A stretch of 64,000 bases of DNA, taken from positions 62,001 through 126,000 of the forward strand of contig UBMI01000032.1 of NCBI GenBank assembly GCA_900466475.1, read 5' to 3'. The DNA comes from Hyphomicrobiales bacterium. GTDB lineage: Bacteria; Pseudomonadota; Alphaproteobacteria; Rhizobiales; Rhizobiaceae. The notes under the pieces are model-generated. The model searched no databases. It was not told the origin of the DNA and was given only the letters and a program-made list of their open reading frames with translations. Shown in pieces: positions 20,213-29,267 of this stretch. The position numbers were made by a program, and so were the translations under genes. The first letter of the stretch is position 1, and each line of letters starts with the position of its first letter.

Positions 20213-21376
20213 TCAGCCTCCCTTGACCGACCCCGCAAGCAGGCCGCGCACCAGATAACGCTGCAGCGAGAAGAAGACGAGCAGCGGTATGATGATGGTG
20301 ACGAAGGCGGACGCCGTCAGGATTTCCCAATTGCCGCCGCGCGAGCCAAGCAGCGCATTCAGCGCTCCTGTCAGCACGAGGTGATCCTTGTCGGTGCCGA
20401 GGAAGACCATGGCGACAAGCAGGTCGTTCCACACCCACAGGAACTGGAAAATCGCGAAGGAGGCGAGCGCGGGGAAGGAGAGAGGCAAAACGATGCGGGT
20501 GAAGATCTCGAAATCGCTCGCGCCATCGACGCGGGCGGATTCGATGATCTCCTTGGGCAGGCCGGCAATATAGGCCCGCAAGAGATAGATGGCGAGCGGC
20601 ATGCCGAAGGCGGTGTGCGCCAGCCAGATGCCTGGATAGGTCTTCGACGGCTGGCCGATCGCGGTGCCGATCTCGTTATAGAGACGCAAGAGCGGGATGA
20701 GCGACATCTGCAGCGGCACGACGATGAGGCCGACGACGAGTGCAATGAGAAGCGCGCGGCCGGGGAATTCCATCCAGCTCAGCGCGTAGGCGGCGAAAGC
20801 GGCGATCAGGATCGGGATGATGGTGGCCGGAATGGTCACTGTCAGAGAGTTGATGAAGGACTGGCCGATACCCTCGCTCGTCAGAACGGTCTTGTAGTTC
20901 GCGAGCGTGAATTCCGGCGGAGCCGATGCCGCGACATAGATGCGGCGCGGACGTTCATCAGGCGAAAAGGCGACATTCTTCATGTAGCGGTAGCTGCCGT
21001 CGCTGTTGATGACCAAGCTTTCGCCCTCGCCGAGGTCGGCGGTCTGACCAGCCTCGAAAGCCGAAGGCTGCTGAACACGTACGCCGAAGGCCTTGACCGA
21101 GCGGCCAGGCTGATCGGCCAGCACGTTGCCCGTGATCACATAGATATCGCCTTCCTGCTTTGCCTGATCTGCGGTGCCGAGGCGCGCGGCCACAGTCTGC
21201 GTGGAACCGGCAAAGGCGGTCCACCAGCCGGAAACGGTGATCTGGTCCTTGTCGCGCAGCGCACTGACGAAGATGCCGAGGGTCGGCACCAGCCAGATGA
21301 TGACGATCACGAGAACGCAGAAGTGGACGAAAAGACGGGCCGGGCCGATCTTGAAGTAGCTTGCAGCTCTCGTCAT
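20213..21376 (-). CDS. aglG: ABC transporter permease for alpha-glucosides, MalG type with a periplasmic insert
   Basis: A 387-residue inner-membrane permease. TM1 is at about 17-38. The core has the BPD permease fold with the EAA loop EIIESARVDGASDFEIFTRI (about 270-290). Compared with ordinary MalG proteins of about 280-300 residues, it carries roughly 100 extra residues between TM1 and TM2 (about 45-150), containing QITVSGWWTAF, DIYVITGNVLADQPG and SDGSYRYMKNV. They face the periplasm and may contact AglE. It starts one base after the aglF stop (TGAGATG). Confidence 0.94.
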   Translation of the reverse strand: MTRAASYFKIGPARLFVHFCVLVIVIIWLVPTLGIFVSALRDKDQITVSGWWTAFAGSTQTVAARLGTADQAKQEGDIYVITGNVLADQPGRSVKAFGVRVQQPSAFEAGQTADLGEGESLVINSDGSYRYMKNVAFSPDERPRRIYVAASAPPEFTLANYKTVLTSEGIGQSFINSLTVTIPATIIPILIAAFAAYALSWMEFPGRALLIALVVGLIVVPLQMSLIPLLRLYNEIGTAIGQPSKTYPGIWLAHTAFGMPLAIYLLRAYIAGLPKEIIESARVDGASDFEIFTRIVLPLSFPALASFAIFQFLWVWNDLLVAMVFLGTDKDHLVLTGALNALLGSRGGNWEILTASAFVTIIIPLLVFFSLQRYLVRGLLAGSVKGG

Positions 21377-21377
21377 C

Positions 21378-22391
21378 TCAGCGTCCCTTCAGTTCGGCAT
21401 TGGCGCGGCGCACGTTCCACACCATGATCGGCGTGACGGCGAGCATGATGATGATGGCGATGACAGCGCTTCGGCCGGAATCGCCGCCGCCACGGAACAG
21501 CCAGTTGAACATCAGGTTCGCCAGCACCATGGTCTGCCACTGGCCGTTGGTCATGGTGAGCACGATGTCGAAAACCTTGAGGACGAGGATGGTGATCGTC
21601 GTCCAGACGACGGCGATCGTGCCCCAGATCTGCGGCACCATGATGCGCCAGAAGATCTGCCAGCCATTGGCGCCATCGATGACAGCTGCCTCGATCGTCT
21701 CCTCCGGGATACCGCGCAATGCGGCCGAGAGGATCACCATGGCAAAGCCGGTCTGGATCCAGACCAGGATCACCATCAGGAAGAAATTGTTCCAGAAGGG
21801 AACGGAAATCCAGACCTCAGGCGTGCCGCCGAATGTCTGCACGATGGCGTTCAAAAGGCCGATCTGCACATCGTTGCCGCCGCGGTATTCATAGATGAAC
21901 TTCCAGATGACGGAAGCGCCGACGAAGGAGATCGCCATCGGCATGAAAACGATGCTCTTGGCGATATTGCCCCACCAGATGCGGTCGGTCATGACGGCGA
22001 TGACAAGGCCGAAGAAGGTGCAGCAGGCGGGCACGACGGCCAGCCAGAGAATGTTGTTGAAGATCGACTGGCGGAATTCGCGGTCGTTCAGGGCCCAAAG
22101 GTAGTTCTGCGCACCGACGAACTCGTTGCCCGACCGGTCGTAGAAGGACAGGATGAAGGTCGCGACCACAGGATAGACGAGGTAGACGACCAGCAGAAAA
22201 AGCGCTGGGAAGAGAAACAGCCAGGGCCGGATCATCGCGCGCCGGTTCAGGTTGCGTGAAGCCTGACGGATATCACCGTCCTTCACCGGCAAGGCGAGAT
22301 CGAGGATCTTGTTCGAGAAAAAGAAATAGGCCGAACATGCGAAAACGGCGACGACCACGACGCCCAAAGCGGACACTATCTGCGACAGCAT
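21378..22391 (-). CDS. aglF: ABC transporter permease for alpha-glucosides, MalF type
   Basis: A 337-residue inner-membrane permease. There is an N-terminal TM at about 5-28, another at about 52-75, then the transporter core with the EAA motif EETIEAAVIDGANGWQIFWR at about 235-254. It pairs with AglG to form the pore and contacts AglK through the EAA loop. The start has a strong GGGGAGGGA site. The gap to aglE (171 bases) contains two stable hairpins, which usually protect the upstream binding-protein mRNA and lower expression of the downstream permeases. Confidence 0.94.
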   Translation of the reverse strand: MLSQIVSALGVVVVAVFACSAYFFFSNKILDLALPVKDGDIRQASRNLNRRAMIRPWLFLFPALFLLVVYLVYPVVATFILSFYDRSGNEFVGAQNYLWALNDREFRQSIFNNILWLAVVPACCTFFGLVIAVMTDRIWWGNIAKSIVFMPMAISFVGASVIWKFIYEYRGGNDVQIGLLNAIVQTFGGTPEVWISVPFWNNFFLMVILVWIQTGFAMVILSAALRGIPEETIEAAVIDGANGWQIFWRIMVPQIWGTIAVVWTTITILVLKVFDIVLTMTNGQWQTMVLANLMFNWLFRGGGDSGRSAVIAIIIMLAVTPIMVWNVRRANAELKGR

Positions 22392-22485
22392 TTCGTCCCT
22401 CCCCTGCTTCCCTGTCTTATTTTGAAGGGTTAATGCCGGACACCGTCAATATTGCTTGTGGGTTTGACCACAGGATCCGGCACAA

Positions 22486-22547
22486 CCGGGCTCCCCCTCT
22501 GGAGCCCGGCCGTTCATTCCGGTGATGCCGCCGGTCGCCCGGCGGCA
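22486..22547 (-). other. Tandem GC-rich hairpins between aglE and aglF
   Basis: Two perfect 9-base stems: CCGGGCTCC/GGAGCCCGG at 22486-22509 and TGCCGCCGG/CCGGCGGCA at 22526-22547. They lie just after the aglE stop, are not followed by T runs, and so look like mRNA-stabilising or attenuating elements rather than full terminators. Confidence 0.7.
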
Positions 22548-22562
22548 CGAAATGGCAGGAAA

Positions 22563-23924
22563 TTACTTGATGCCGTCCCAGGCGCTCTGGATTTCGGCTG
22601 CGGAGTCCTGAGCGGACTTGCCGCCGACGAAATCAACCATGCCGGTCCAGAAGGCGCCAGCGCCGATCTTGCCAGGCATCAGGTCGGAACCGTCGAAGCG
22701 GAAGGTCGTGGCCGAGGTCAGGATCTCGCCTTCCTTCTTCATCTGCGGGTTGGCGTAAGCATCGACATTGACGCCCTTGTACGGGGTCAGGAAGCTCGAC
22801 TGCGCCATCCAGAGTTCATGGGCGACCGGCGTCTTCAGGAAGTCGACGAAAGCGCGAGCGGTCGGGGAGTCCTTGGCGATGGAGACGAGCGTACCGGCAC
22901 CCAGAACCGGCTTGCCGAGATCGGCATGCGCGGCATAGGTCGGCATATAGAAGAAGTCGGCATCGGTACCGAGCTTCGTTCCCTCGGGGAAGAAGGACGG
23001 GATGAACGAGGCCTGGTGGTGCAGGTAGCACTTCGGCGGAACGGCGAAGAGGCCCTTCGGGCTGTCGCGGAAGTCCGTCGAAGCAACGGCTGCAACGCCG
23101 CCGTCGACATATTTTTCGTTCTTGGCGAACTTGCCGAATTCGTCGATGGCAGCAACGACGGCCGGATCGGTGAACTTCACTTCATTGGTAGTCCACTTGT
23201 CGTAGATCTCGGGCTTCTGGGTGCGCAGCATGATGTCTTCGACCCAGTCGGTTGCCGGCCAGCCGGTTGCGCCGCCGGAACCGAGACCGATGCACCACGG
23301 AACGCCGCCGTCCTTGACGATCTGGTCAGTCAGGGCGTGCAGCTCTTCCATGGTCGTCGGGACCTTGTAGCCTGCCTCTTCGAAGTTCTCAGGAACATAC
23401 CAGACGAGCGACTTCACGTCGGCCTTGTAAGGGAAGGCGAAGTAGGCGTCCTTGCCGTCCTTACCCTTGTAGGTGCCGTAACCGACCCAGCTGTCGCCGG
23501 CGCCGTAATTGTCCTTGACCCACTTGGAAGTATCGTCGCCGAGCGGCGTCAGGTAACCCTTACTCGCGAGATCGGCTAGCAGGCCCGGCTGCGGCAGAAT
23601 GGCGATATTCGGCGGGGAGCCTGCCTGCGTATCGATAACGATCTGCTGCTCGTAGTTTTCAGAGGAGGAATATTTGGCGTCAATGCCGGTCGCTTCGACG
23701 AAATAGGCGAGGATGCTCTGGAAAAAGGCTTCGTCTTCGCCGCGCCAGGGGCCGAAGATCGTCAGCTGCTGACCCTTCAGGTCGGCATGGGCAGCCTTGA
23801 AGTCGTCATAGCTCTTCCAGTTGAACTTGGAGTCCTGACCCGGTGCGAATTTCAGATCCGCTGCCGATGCAGCGCCCGCAAAAAGCGCCGCAAGTGCAAC
23901 GCCCATCAAGAATGACTTTTTCAT
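22563..23924 (-). CDS. aglE: Periplasmic alpha-glucoside-binding protein
   Basis: A 453-residue extracellular solute-binding protein of family 1. The signal peptide is MKKSFLMGVALAALFAGAAS, with cleavage after ASA (about residue 21). The mature part has the family fold, with motifs such as LTIFGPWRGEDE and TGIDAKYSSSENYEQQ. It captures alpha-glucosides and delivers them to AglFG. A strong GGGAGG site precedes the ATG. It is the first gene of aglE-F-G-A-K and is divergent from aglR, sharing a 295-base regulatory region. Confidence 0.94.
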   Translation of the reverse strand: MKKSFLMGVALAALFAGAASAADLKFAPGQDSKFNWKSYDDFKAAHADLKGQQLTIFGPWRGEDEAFFQSILAYFVEATGIDAKYSSSENYEQQIVIDTQAGSPPNIAILPQPGLLADLASKGYLTPLGDDTSKWVKDNYGAGDSWVGYGTYKGKDGKDAYFAFPYKADVKSLVWYVPENFEEAGYKVPTTMEELHALTDQIVKDGGVPWCIGLGSGGATGWPATDWVEDIMLRTQKPEIYDKWTTNEVKFTDPAVVAAIDEFGKFAKNEKYVDGGVAAVASTDFRDSPKGLFAVPPKCYLHHQASFIPSFFPEGTKLGTDADFFYMPTYAAHADLGKPVLGAGTLVSIAKDSPTARAFVDFLKTPVAHELWMAQSSFLTPYKGVNVDAYANPQMKKEGEILTSATTFRFDGSDLMPGKIGAGAFWTGMVDFVGGKSAQDSAAEIQSAWDGIK

Positions 23925-23978
23925 GTGATCAACCTCCCATCACAATCGGATAGCGCAGAATTTCATCCAAAGGAAATC

Positions 23979-23992
23979 TCAAAGCGCTTTGA
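23979..23992. promoter_or_regulatory. Candidate AglR operator 1
   Basis: The perfect 14-base palindrome TCAAAGCGCTTTGA, of the LacI/GalR-operator type, lies 55 bases upstream of the aglE ATG. A second copy of the core AAAGCGCTTT occurs 162 bases away at 24143. Confidence 0.75.
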
Positions 23993-24141
23993 CAACGCAA
24001 CTCATTCCCTTTTGGTCGAATGAAGTCAAGCCATTTTGCGAAAACGGCAGGAATACCGCCACTGTATCGCGTCGCAGCAAGGCTTAATGGGGAATATGGA
24101 GCGATTTTTCTTGAGTCAAGCGCAGCAGATGCTACATATTT

Positions 24142-24153
24142 GAAAGCGCTTTG
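24142..24153. promoter_or_regulatory. Candidate AglR operator 2
   Basis: The second copy of the core AAAGCGCTTT (24143-24152) lies 67 bases before the aglR start. Two sites about 162 bases apart would suit looping by a LacI-family tetramer, or separate control of aglE and autocontrol of aglR. Confidence 0.7.
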
Positions 24154-24219
24154 GATGCCATTGGGAGGCGGCGGCCACTATTTTACGGCCACAGGGCAGG
24201 CCGGGAGGAAGCATAGCAG

Positions 24220-25245
24220 GTGAATCTCAAACAGCTATCGGAATTGCTGGGGCTTTCGCAGACAACTGTTAGCCGCGCACTCAACGGCTATCCGGAGGTT
24301 AACGAGGCAACCCGGGAACGCGTGCTCCGGGCGGTCAAGGAAACCGGATACCGGCCAAACAAGGCCGCCCAGCGGCTCGCGACCGGCAAGGCCGGCTCGA
24401 TCGGTCTCGTCATGCCGACAGCGCCCGGCCATCAATCGGACGTGCATTTCGGCGAGTTCCTGACCGGTCTCGGCGAGGAAGCGGTGCGTCATGACTTTCA
24501 CTTCGTCATCATGCCGGCCGACCCGGACGACGAGGTCGCAGCGCTGCGGCGTCTCGCGATCAGCGGCAATGTGGACGCGCTCTTCGTAGCCTATATGCGC
24601 GGCCACGACCCGCGGCTTGCCATGTTGAAGTCGCTTTCCATGCCCTTCGTGGTGCATGGCCGCTCCTTCGGCTCGGAACCGGACTATCCCTATCTCGACA
24701 TCGACAATGAGGCGGCTTTCTACGATGCAGCGAGGCTTCTCCTGCAGCTCGGCCACACGCGCTTTGCGCTGATGAACGGGCCGCTGCATCTCGATTTCGC
24801 CATTCGCCGCAGGAACGGGCTCATTGCCGCGCTGGCCGAACGCGGGTTGGAGCTCGAGGAAGACTGCACGAGCCATACGGTCATGACGGACGAGGAAGGA
24901 CTGATCGCCATGGAGCGCTTCCTGCAGCTTCCGGATCGGCCAACCGCCATTTTATGCTCCAGTACGGTGCTTGCGCTCGGTGCAATCCGCGCCGTCAATC
25001 AAGCCGGATTGAAACTCGGCGAGGACATTTCGCTGATCGCCCATGACGATGTTCTGCCGCTCCTGAAGCCGGAGAATTTCTCCGTGCCGCTGACGACGAC
25101 ACGCTCGTCGCTGCGGGCGGCCGGCGTGCGCATCGCGCAGCGGCTCATCGGTACGGTCAAGCAGGCGGGCCCCTTCCCCGAACAGGAACTCTGGAAGACC
25201 GAGTTGATCGTCAGGGCCTCGACAGGCGCCGCGCCCCAGAGTTGA
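24220..25245 (+). CDS. aglR: LacI-family transcriptional regulator of the agl operon
   Basis: A 341-residue LacI/GalR-type repressor. The helix-turn-helix and hinge lie at residues 1-60 (NLKQLSELLGLSQTTVSRAL, then GYRPNKAAQRLATGKAGSIG), followed by a periplasmic-binding-protein-like effector domain. The start is GTG at 24220, with a GGGAGGAAG site upstream. It is divergent from aglE with two LacI-type palindromes between, which fits control of alpha-glucoside uptake by an imported sugar. It ends 14 bases before the convergent folD gene, and no clear terminator lies between them. Confidence 0.92.
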   Translation: MNLKQLSELLGLSQTTVSRALNGYPEVNEATRERVLRAVKETGYRPNKAAQRLATGKAGSIGLVMPTAPGHQSDVHFGEFLTGLGEEAVRHDFHFVIMPADPDDEVAALRRLAISGNVDALFVAYMRGHDPRLAMLKSLSMPFVVHGRSFGSEPDYPYLDIDNEAAFYDAARLLLQLGHTRFALMNGPLHLDFAIRRRNGLIAALAERGLELEEDCTSHTVMTDEEGLIAMERFLQLPDRPTAILCSSTVLALGAIRAVNQAGLKLGEDISLIAHDDVLPLLKPENFSVPLTTTRSSLRAAGVRIAQRLIGTVKQAGPFPEQELWKTELIVRASTGAAPQS

Positions 25246-25259
25246 TTAAAGGGGGATGA

Positions 25260-26159
25260 TCAGAATACCGGCGGCGTCAGTCCTGCCGAACGATGGGCGG
25301 CAATCACCGTATTGGCCATCAGCATGGCGATCGTCATCGGGCCGACGCCACCCGGAACCGGGGTGATGACGGCAGCAACCGGAGAAACCTCGGCAAAAGC
25401 GACATCGCCGACGAGGCGGGTCTTCCCCTCGCCGCGTTCGGGGGCGGCAATGCGGTTGATGCCGACATCGATGACGGTGGCACCGGGCTTGACCCAATCG
25501 GCTTTGACCATTTCCGGACGACCGACGGCGGCCACCAGAATATCGGCATTGCGGCAGATGCCGGCGAGATCCTTGGTGCGCGAATGGGCAATGGTGACCG
25601 TCGCGTTGGCATTCAGCAGAAGCTGCGCCATCGGCTTGCCGAACAGGTTGGAGCGGCCGATGACGGTGGCATTGAGGCCGGAAAGATCCTCACCATGGGT
25701 GCGACGGACGAAAACCATGGCGCCGGCCGGCGTGCAGGAGACGAGGCCGGTCTTCAGGTCACCGGTCGCAAGCTTGCCGGCATTGACGACACTCAGGCCA
25801 TCGACATCCTTCTCCGGCAGGATCGACTGGATGATCGCCTCGCTGTCGAGATGTTTGGGCAGCGGCAGCTGCACGAGAATGCCGTGGATCGACGGATCGG
25901 CATTGAGCGTGGCGACGAGGGCGGCAAGCTCCTCCTGGCTCGTCTCGACCGGCAGCGTGTGCTGGACGGATTTGAAGCCGCATTCCTTGGCCATTCGGCT
26001 CTTGGAGCTGACATAGGTGTGGCTCGCCGGATCGTCGCCGACGATGATGACCGCAAGGCCCGTCCGTACGCCCTTGGCAGCCTCAAGCGCAGCATTTGCC
26101 GATTTCACGGTTTCGATTACGGATGCGGCAACCTGCTTGCCGTCGATTACTGTCGTCAC
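25260..26159 (-). CDS. folD: Bifunctional methylenetetrahydrofolate dehydrogenase / methenyltetrahydrofolate cyclohydrolase
   Basis: A 299-residue cytoplasmic enzyme that interconverts 5,10-methylene-, methenyl- and 10-formyl-tetrahydrofolate. Visible motifs are VGDDPASHTYVSSKSRMAKE (about 42-61, with the catalytic YxxxK Lys), GILVQLPLPKHLD (about 95), DVDGLSVVNAGKL (about 120) and the C-terminal signature TPVPGGVGPMT (about 268). The start is GTG with a GGAGAAG site. It is a housekeeping gene that stands alone. Confidence 0.96.
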   Translation of the reverse strand: MTTVIDGKQVAASVIETVKSANAALEAAKGVRTGLAVIIVGDDPASHTYVSSKSRMAKECGFKSVQHTLPVETSQEELAALVATLNADPSIHGILVQLPLPKHLDSEAIIQSILPEKDVDGLSVVNAGKLATGDLKTGLVSCTPAGAMVFVRRTHGEDLSGLNATVIGRSNLFGKPMAQLLLNANATVTIAHSRTKDLAGICRNADILVAAVGRPEMVKADWVKPGATVIDVGINRIAAPERGEGKTRLVGDVAFAEVSPVAAVITPVPGGVGPMTIAMLMANTVIAAHRSAGLTPPVF

Positions 26160-26279
26160 GCGTCTTCTCCGCCCAGTTTCGCGCCAGTCTATTCGCCCGC
26201 GGCGGGAATGATTTCCCGATAACGCCCTATCCCGTTTAAAAACGGCAATTGCAAGAGCAATCTGCCGTCGGGCGTTCGC

Positions 26280-28064
26280 CTATCGGGAAGCCTGGTGGGC
26301 GTGTAGGCGATCGCGCAGGCTGGCGATCTGCGAGCGCAATGCATCGACCTCGTCCGCCGTCTGCGGGACCAACTCCGGTTCGGGGACCTGCACAAGTTCG
26401 GCCACAGGGGCGAGAATTTGAGCCTGGACGGGAATTTCAACCGGCAGGACCGGCACCTGTTCAGACTGCCAGCGGAAGCGACGCGGCAGAAAAACGAAGC
26501 CGAGGCCTACGACCAGACCTGCAAGGCCGCCCAGCAAGGCATTGAAAGCGAAACTGCTGCCACCGGGAACCGGCAGCACAAGAGCGGGTTTGCGAACCGT
26601 AACCCTGCCGTCGCCGATGGCACCTGTCGTGGAAACCTCTTCTTCCAGGCGCGAGCGGGCCGCAGAGGCCTTTTCCCGCAACTCGGTCAGCTTGGCGAGA
26701 TCGACGCCGGTATCGCGGCTCTGGGCAATGAGCGCGTTGCGACGGTCGCTCAGTTGCCTGCGCGCATCGACGGCAGCCTTGGCTGTCCCACTTGCGTTCT
26801 GGGCGAGGCGCACAAGTTCCTTGCCGATGCTGTCCTTCAGACCGTCGACCTCGGACTGCTGCTGGAGCAGGCGCGGATGGCGCGGCCCAAGGTCTGCCGA
26901 AAGCTGCGCGAGCGCCGTCTTGGCAATCGCATATCTGTCGCGCAGATCCTGCAGGGCGGGTGAGATCATATCCGAAGTGAGCGAGCCTTCCAGCACGTCC
27001 GCGAGCTTGGCGGCCCTCAGCTTGTCGGCCTGTTCCTTGGCGGTCAGGATATTGTCGTCGGCATTCTTGAGATCGGCATCGAGGCCGGCGATCTGACGCT
27101 GCAATTGCGTCGCAACCTTGACATTGCCCTCGCCGTTCTTCTGGCCAAAAGCCATGAGCTCTGCCTGAGCCTGATCATTTTCTTTTTTCAAGGCAGTGGC
27201 CGTCTCGGCCGCCTTGCTCGCGGCACTGCCGCCGGTCACCGCATCGGACAACCGCATGGCGATTCGTGTCGATTTGTCGCCATCGGCCGTCGTTACCATC
27301 AGGCGGATCGTGCCAGTGCGGTCATCGGGAATAATCGCGAGGGCAGATTTCAGCGCGGCCTCGGCGCGCGATGCCGGATCAGCCGCCGCGCCGCTGCCGG
27401 AGAGAAGCTCGAGGGCAACACCAAGTGCATTGGCATTGCTGCCGGCAAATTCCGGATCGCGGTCCAGCTTCAGTGCTGCAACAGCTGAGGTGATGACAGG
27501 TACCGAGAACAGCCTTCTGACGGTTTCCCCGACAAGCGCAGCCCGGTCGCCTGCGCCCGCATCCACGGCAAGCGTCGTTTCTGCTGTGTAACGCACGGGT
27601 GCGGATGGCATCAGGACGGGGGTGGCGGCACCAACGAACGAGAGGGCAACAATGACGAGGGCGCTCCTGCCCCATTTCGTGCGCCCTATTTTGCGTGAGA
27701 CCGGCAAAACGGGTGCTTTTTCGACGGGAGCGACGTGATGAACCTGGAGGTATTGCGTCGCTGGCTCCGCTGCGGGAGAAGAGGGCTCAAAAGCGGGAGC
27801 GGAAACGGAAGAGATATCGTTAGCAGCCTGAAGGCGCGAACCGAGGATCGTTTCGATCCGATCGACCAGCGGTTCAGTCTGCCGCGCTTTCGCGCGCTGC
27901 TCATCGAGCAGCCGGCTTATGGCGTGCAGCAGTTCGGCTTCCGAAGGGCGGATCTCCGGTGCACCGGTACTCTCTTCCGCGTGACTTTGCCGCTGGCCGC
28001 GCGAGAAGCTGGTTGCGCGATCATGGAAACTGCTTTTCGCCCTGGAATCGTGCATTGGCGTCAC
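26280..28064 (-). CDS. Wzz/GumC-like polysaccharide chain-length or export protein without a kinase domain
   Basis: A 594-residue inner-membrane protein. A Pro/Ser/Ala-rich cytoplasmic N-terminus of about 130 residues precedes TM1 (SALVIVALSFVGAATPVLM, about 134-152). The periplasmic region has long coiled coils (about 280-470) with LGPRHPRLLQQQSEVDGLKD, which is characteristic of the Wzz/GumC family. TM2 (FAFNALLGGLAGLVVGLGFVF) lies near 500, followed by a cytoplasmic tail. No Walker motifs or Tyr-rich tail are present, so it is not a full ExoP-type co-polymerase with a kinase. The GTG start at 28064 is uncertain; ATG at 28055 is possible. It is probably linked to the next gene, a surface-polysaccharide glycosyltransferase. 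Confidence 0.75.
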   Translation of the reverse strand: MTPMHDSRAKSSFHDRATSFSRGQRQSHAEESTGAPEIRPSEAELLHAISRLLDEQRAKARQTEPLVDRIETILGSRLQAANDISSVSAPAFEPSSPAAEPATQYLQVHHVAPVEKAPVLPVSRKIGRTKWGRSALVIVALSFVGAATPVLMPSAPVRYTAETTLAVDAGAGDRAALVGETVRRLFSVPVITSAVAALKLDRDPEFAGSNANALGVALELLSGSGAAADPASRAEAALKSALAIIPDDRTGTIRLMVTTADGDKSTRIAMRLSDAVTGGSAASKAAETATALKKENDQAQAELMAFGQKNGEGNVKVATQLQRQIAGLDADLKNADDNILTAKEQADKLRAAKLADVLEGSLTSDMISPALQDLRDRYAIAKTALAQLSADLGPRHPRLLQQQSEVDGLKDSIGKELVRLAQNASGTAKAAVDARRQLSDRRNALIAQSRDTGVDLAKLTELREKASAARSRLEEEVSTTGAIGDGRVTVRKPALVLPVPGGSSFAFNALLGGLAGLVVGLGFVFLPRRFRWQSEQVPVLPVEIPVQAQILAPVAELVQVPEPELVPQTADEVDALRSQIASLRDRLHAHQASR

Positions 28065-28176
28065 ATCTCATGCGCATGATAGCCGAGTTCGCTCAACCGC
28101 GCCGACGCGGATGATTAAGCTACTCTAAATATATATGGCAAAGAAATGGTTAACCGCAGCCTGCAGAAATCTGTAA

Positions 28177-29025
28177 TCAGCCGGCTTTCTTCATCTGCTC
28201 GATTCTCTTCTGTTCGCCCGCAGCGTGCGTCGGTTCAACCGGCTGGCTGAGAATACGCGCGCGCCGGCTGAAGCGATACTGGAAGACCCGGAAGAGGAAA
28301 ATCGGGATACCGATAATATAACGGCGCCAGAGGCGCGCCGGCTCCTGCACCAGGCGATAGGCCCATTCGAGACGCATCATGCGCACGGTCTTCGGCGCGC
28401 GGGGGACGGTGCCGGAAACGAAATCGAAAAGTGCACCGACCGTCAGGACGAGACGCGCGTGATCGGCGCGGATATTCTGGTGAACCCATTTTTCCTGCAG
28501 CGGCGTGCCCATGCCGACAATCAGGATATCGAGCTTCTGACGCTCCACTTCGGCGGTAACAGCTTCCGGATTTGCCTTGTCGAAAAAGCCGTCGGAGATG
28601 ACGAAGAATTCGTGCCAGGGCGTATGCCGGGAAAAGTTCTCGGCCGCCTTCTCGACAACCGCACGCGCGCCGCCGATCAGACCGATACGGCGCGGCGTTT
28701 CCATGAAGGTCAGGAATGCCGGCACGAAATCGGTACCGTTCAGATTGGCGGGAAATGGCGAACCATGCGTGACCTGGGATGCGATGTTGAGGCCGATGCC
28801 ATCGGGCAGGACCAGATTATGCGACATGATCTGATAGTATTCGTCGTCGCCCAGGGCGGTCAGCATGTTGTGAGCGTTGACGAAGCAAACCACGGTCTGC
28901 CCGACAGGGATGGAAGCCAGTTCGTTGATGAAAACCAGCGCGTCGTCCCAGCCGAGATCGCAGACCGGCAGATCGAAAATCGTCCGCCGCGATGCAAGCA
29001 CCGCGAAGTTTGCAATCAAATTCAT
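28177..29025 (-). CDS. WecG/TagA/CpsF-family glycosyltransferase
   Basis: A 282-residue GT26 enzyme that adds a sugar (often N-acetylmannosaminuronate or a similar residue) to a lipid-linked intermediate. Motifs include VNAHNMLTAL (about 47), LPDGIGLNIAS (about 71), GLIGGARAVVEKAA and VGMGTPLQEKWV. A basic, hydrophobic C-terminus (WRRYIIGIPIFLFRVFQYRF) probably anchors it to the membrane. The frame is open further upstream, but ATG 29025 has a perfect AGGAGG site and a normal family N-terminus. It is followed by the Wzz-like gene after a 112-base gap, so both may serve one exopolysaccharide. Confidence 0.9.
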   Translation of the reverse strand: MNLIANFAVLASRRTIFDLPVCDLGWDDALVFINELASIPVGQTVVCFVNAHNMLTALGDDEYYQIMSHNLVLPDGIGLNIASQVTHGSPFPANLNGTDFVPAFLTFMETPRRIGLIGGARAVVEKAAENFSRHTPWHEFFVISDGFFDKANPEAVTAEVERQKLDILIVGMGTPLQEKWVHQNIRADHARLVLTVGALFDFVSGTVPRAPKTVRMMRLEWAYRLVQEPARLWRRYIIGIPIFLFRVFQYRFSRRARILSQPVEPTHAAGEQKRIEQMKKAG

Positions 29026-29267
29026 TCCAACCTCCTGCCGAGGGTGCGTCATGCGCCCGACATCCTGGAAAACAAGCCCACATTTCCGCAGCGGAGGTCT
29101 TGTGAGGACCAGCGGCGTCCCGCCTGAAGCGATTTCCCCCAACCCGTGGCGGCATCATCCCAAGCTTGTGCCGCGTTTATATCAACTCCGCTTCAAACAA
29201 CCCTTAGGAAAAACCTTTGGATTTTCATGCGCGCATAAGTAGTTCATTAACCAAGACGAGAACGCAA
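29026..29267. other. Gap without a gene upstream of the glycosyltransferase
   Basis: Roughly 240 bases between the glycosyltransferase start and the flagellar terminator show no supported coding frame. The region should hold the glycosyltransferase promoter. Confidence 0.55.

Noticed and set aside
24020..24223. 67-codon plus-strand frame in the aglE-aglR gap
   Set aside because: It covers the second candidate operator and the aglR ribosome binding site and has no coding character.
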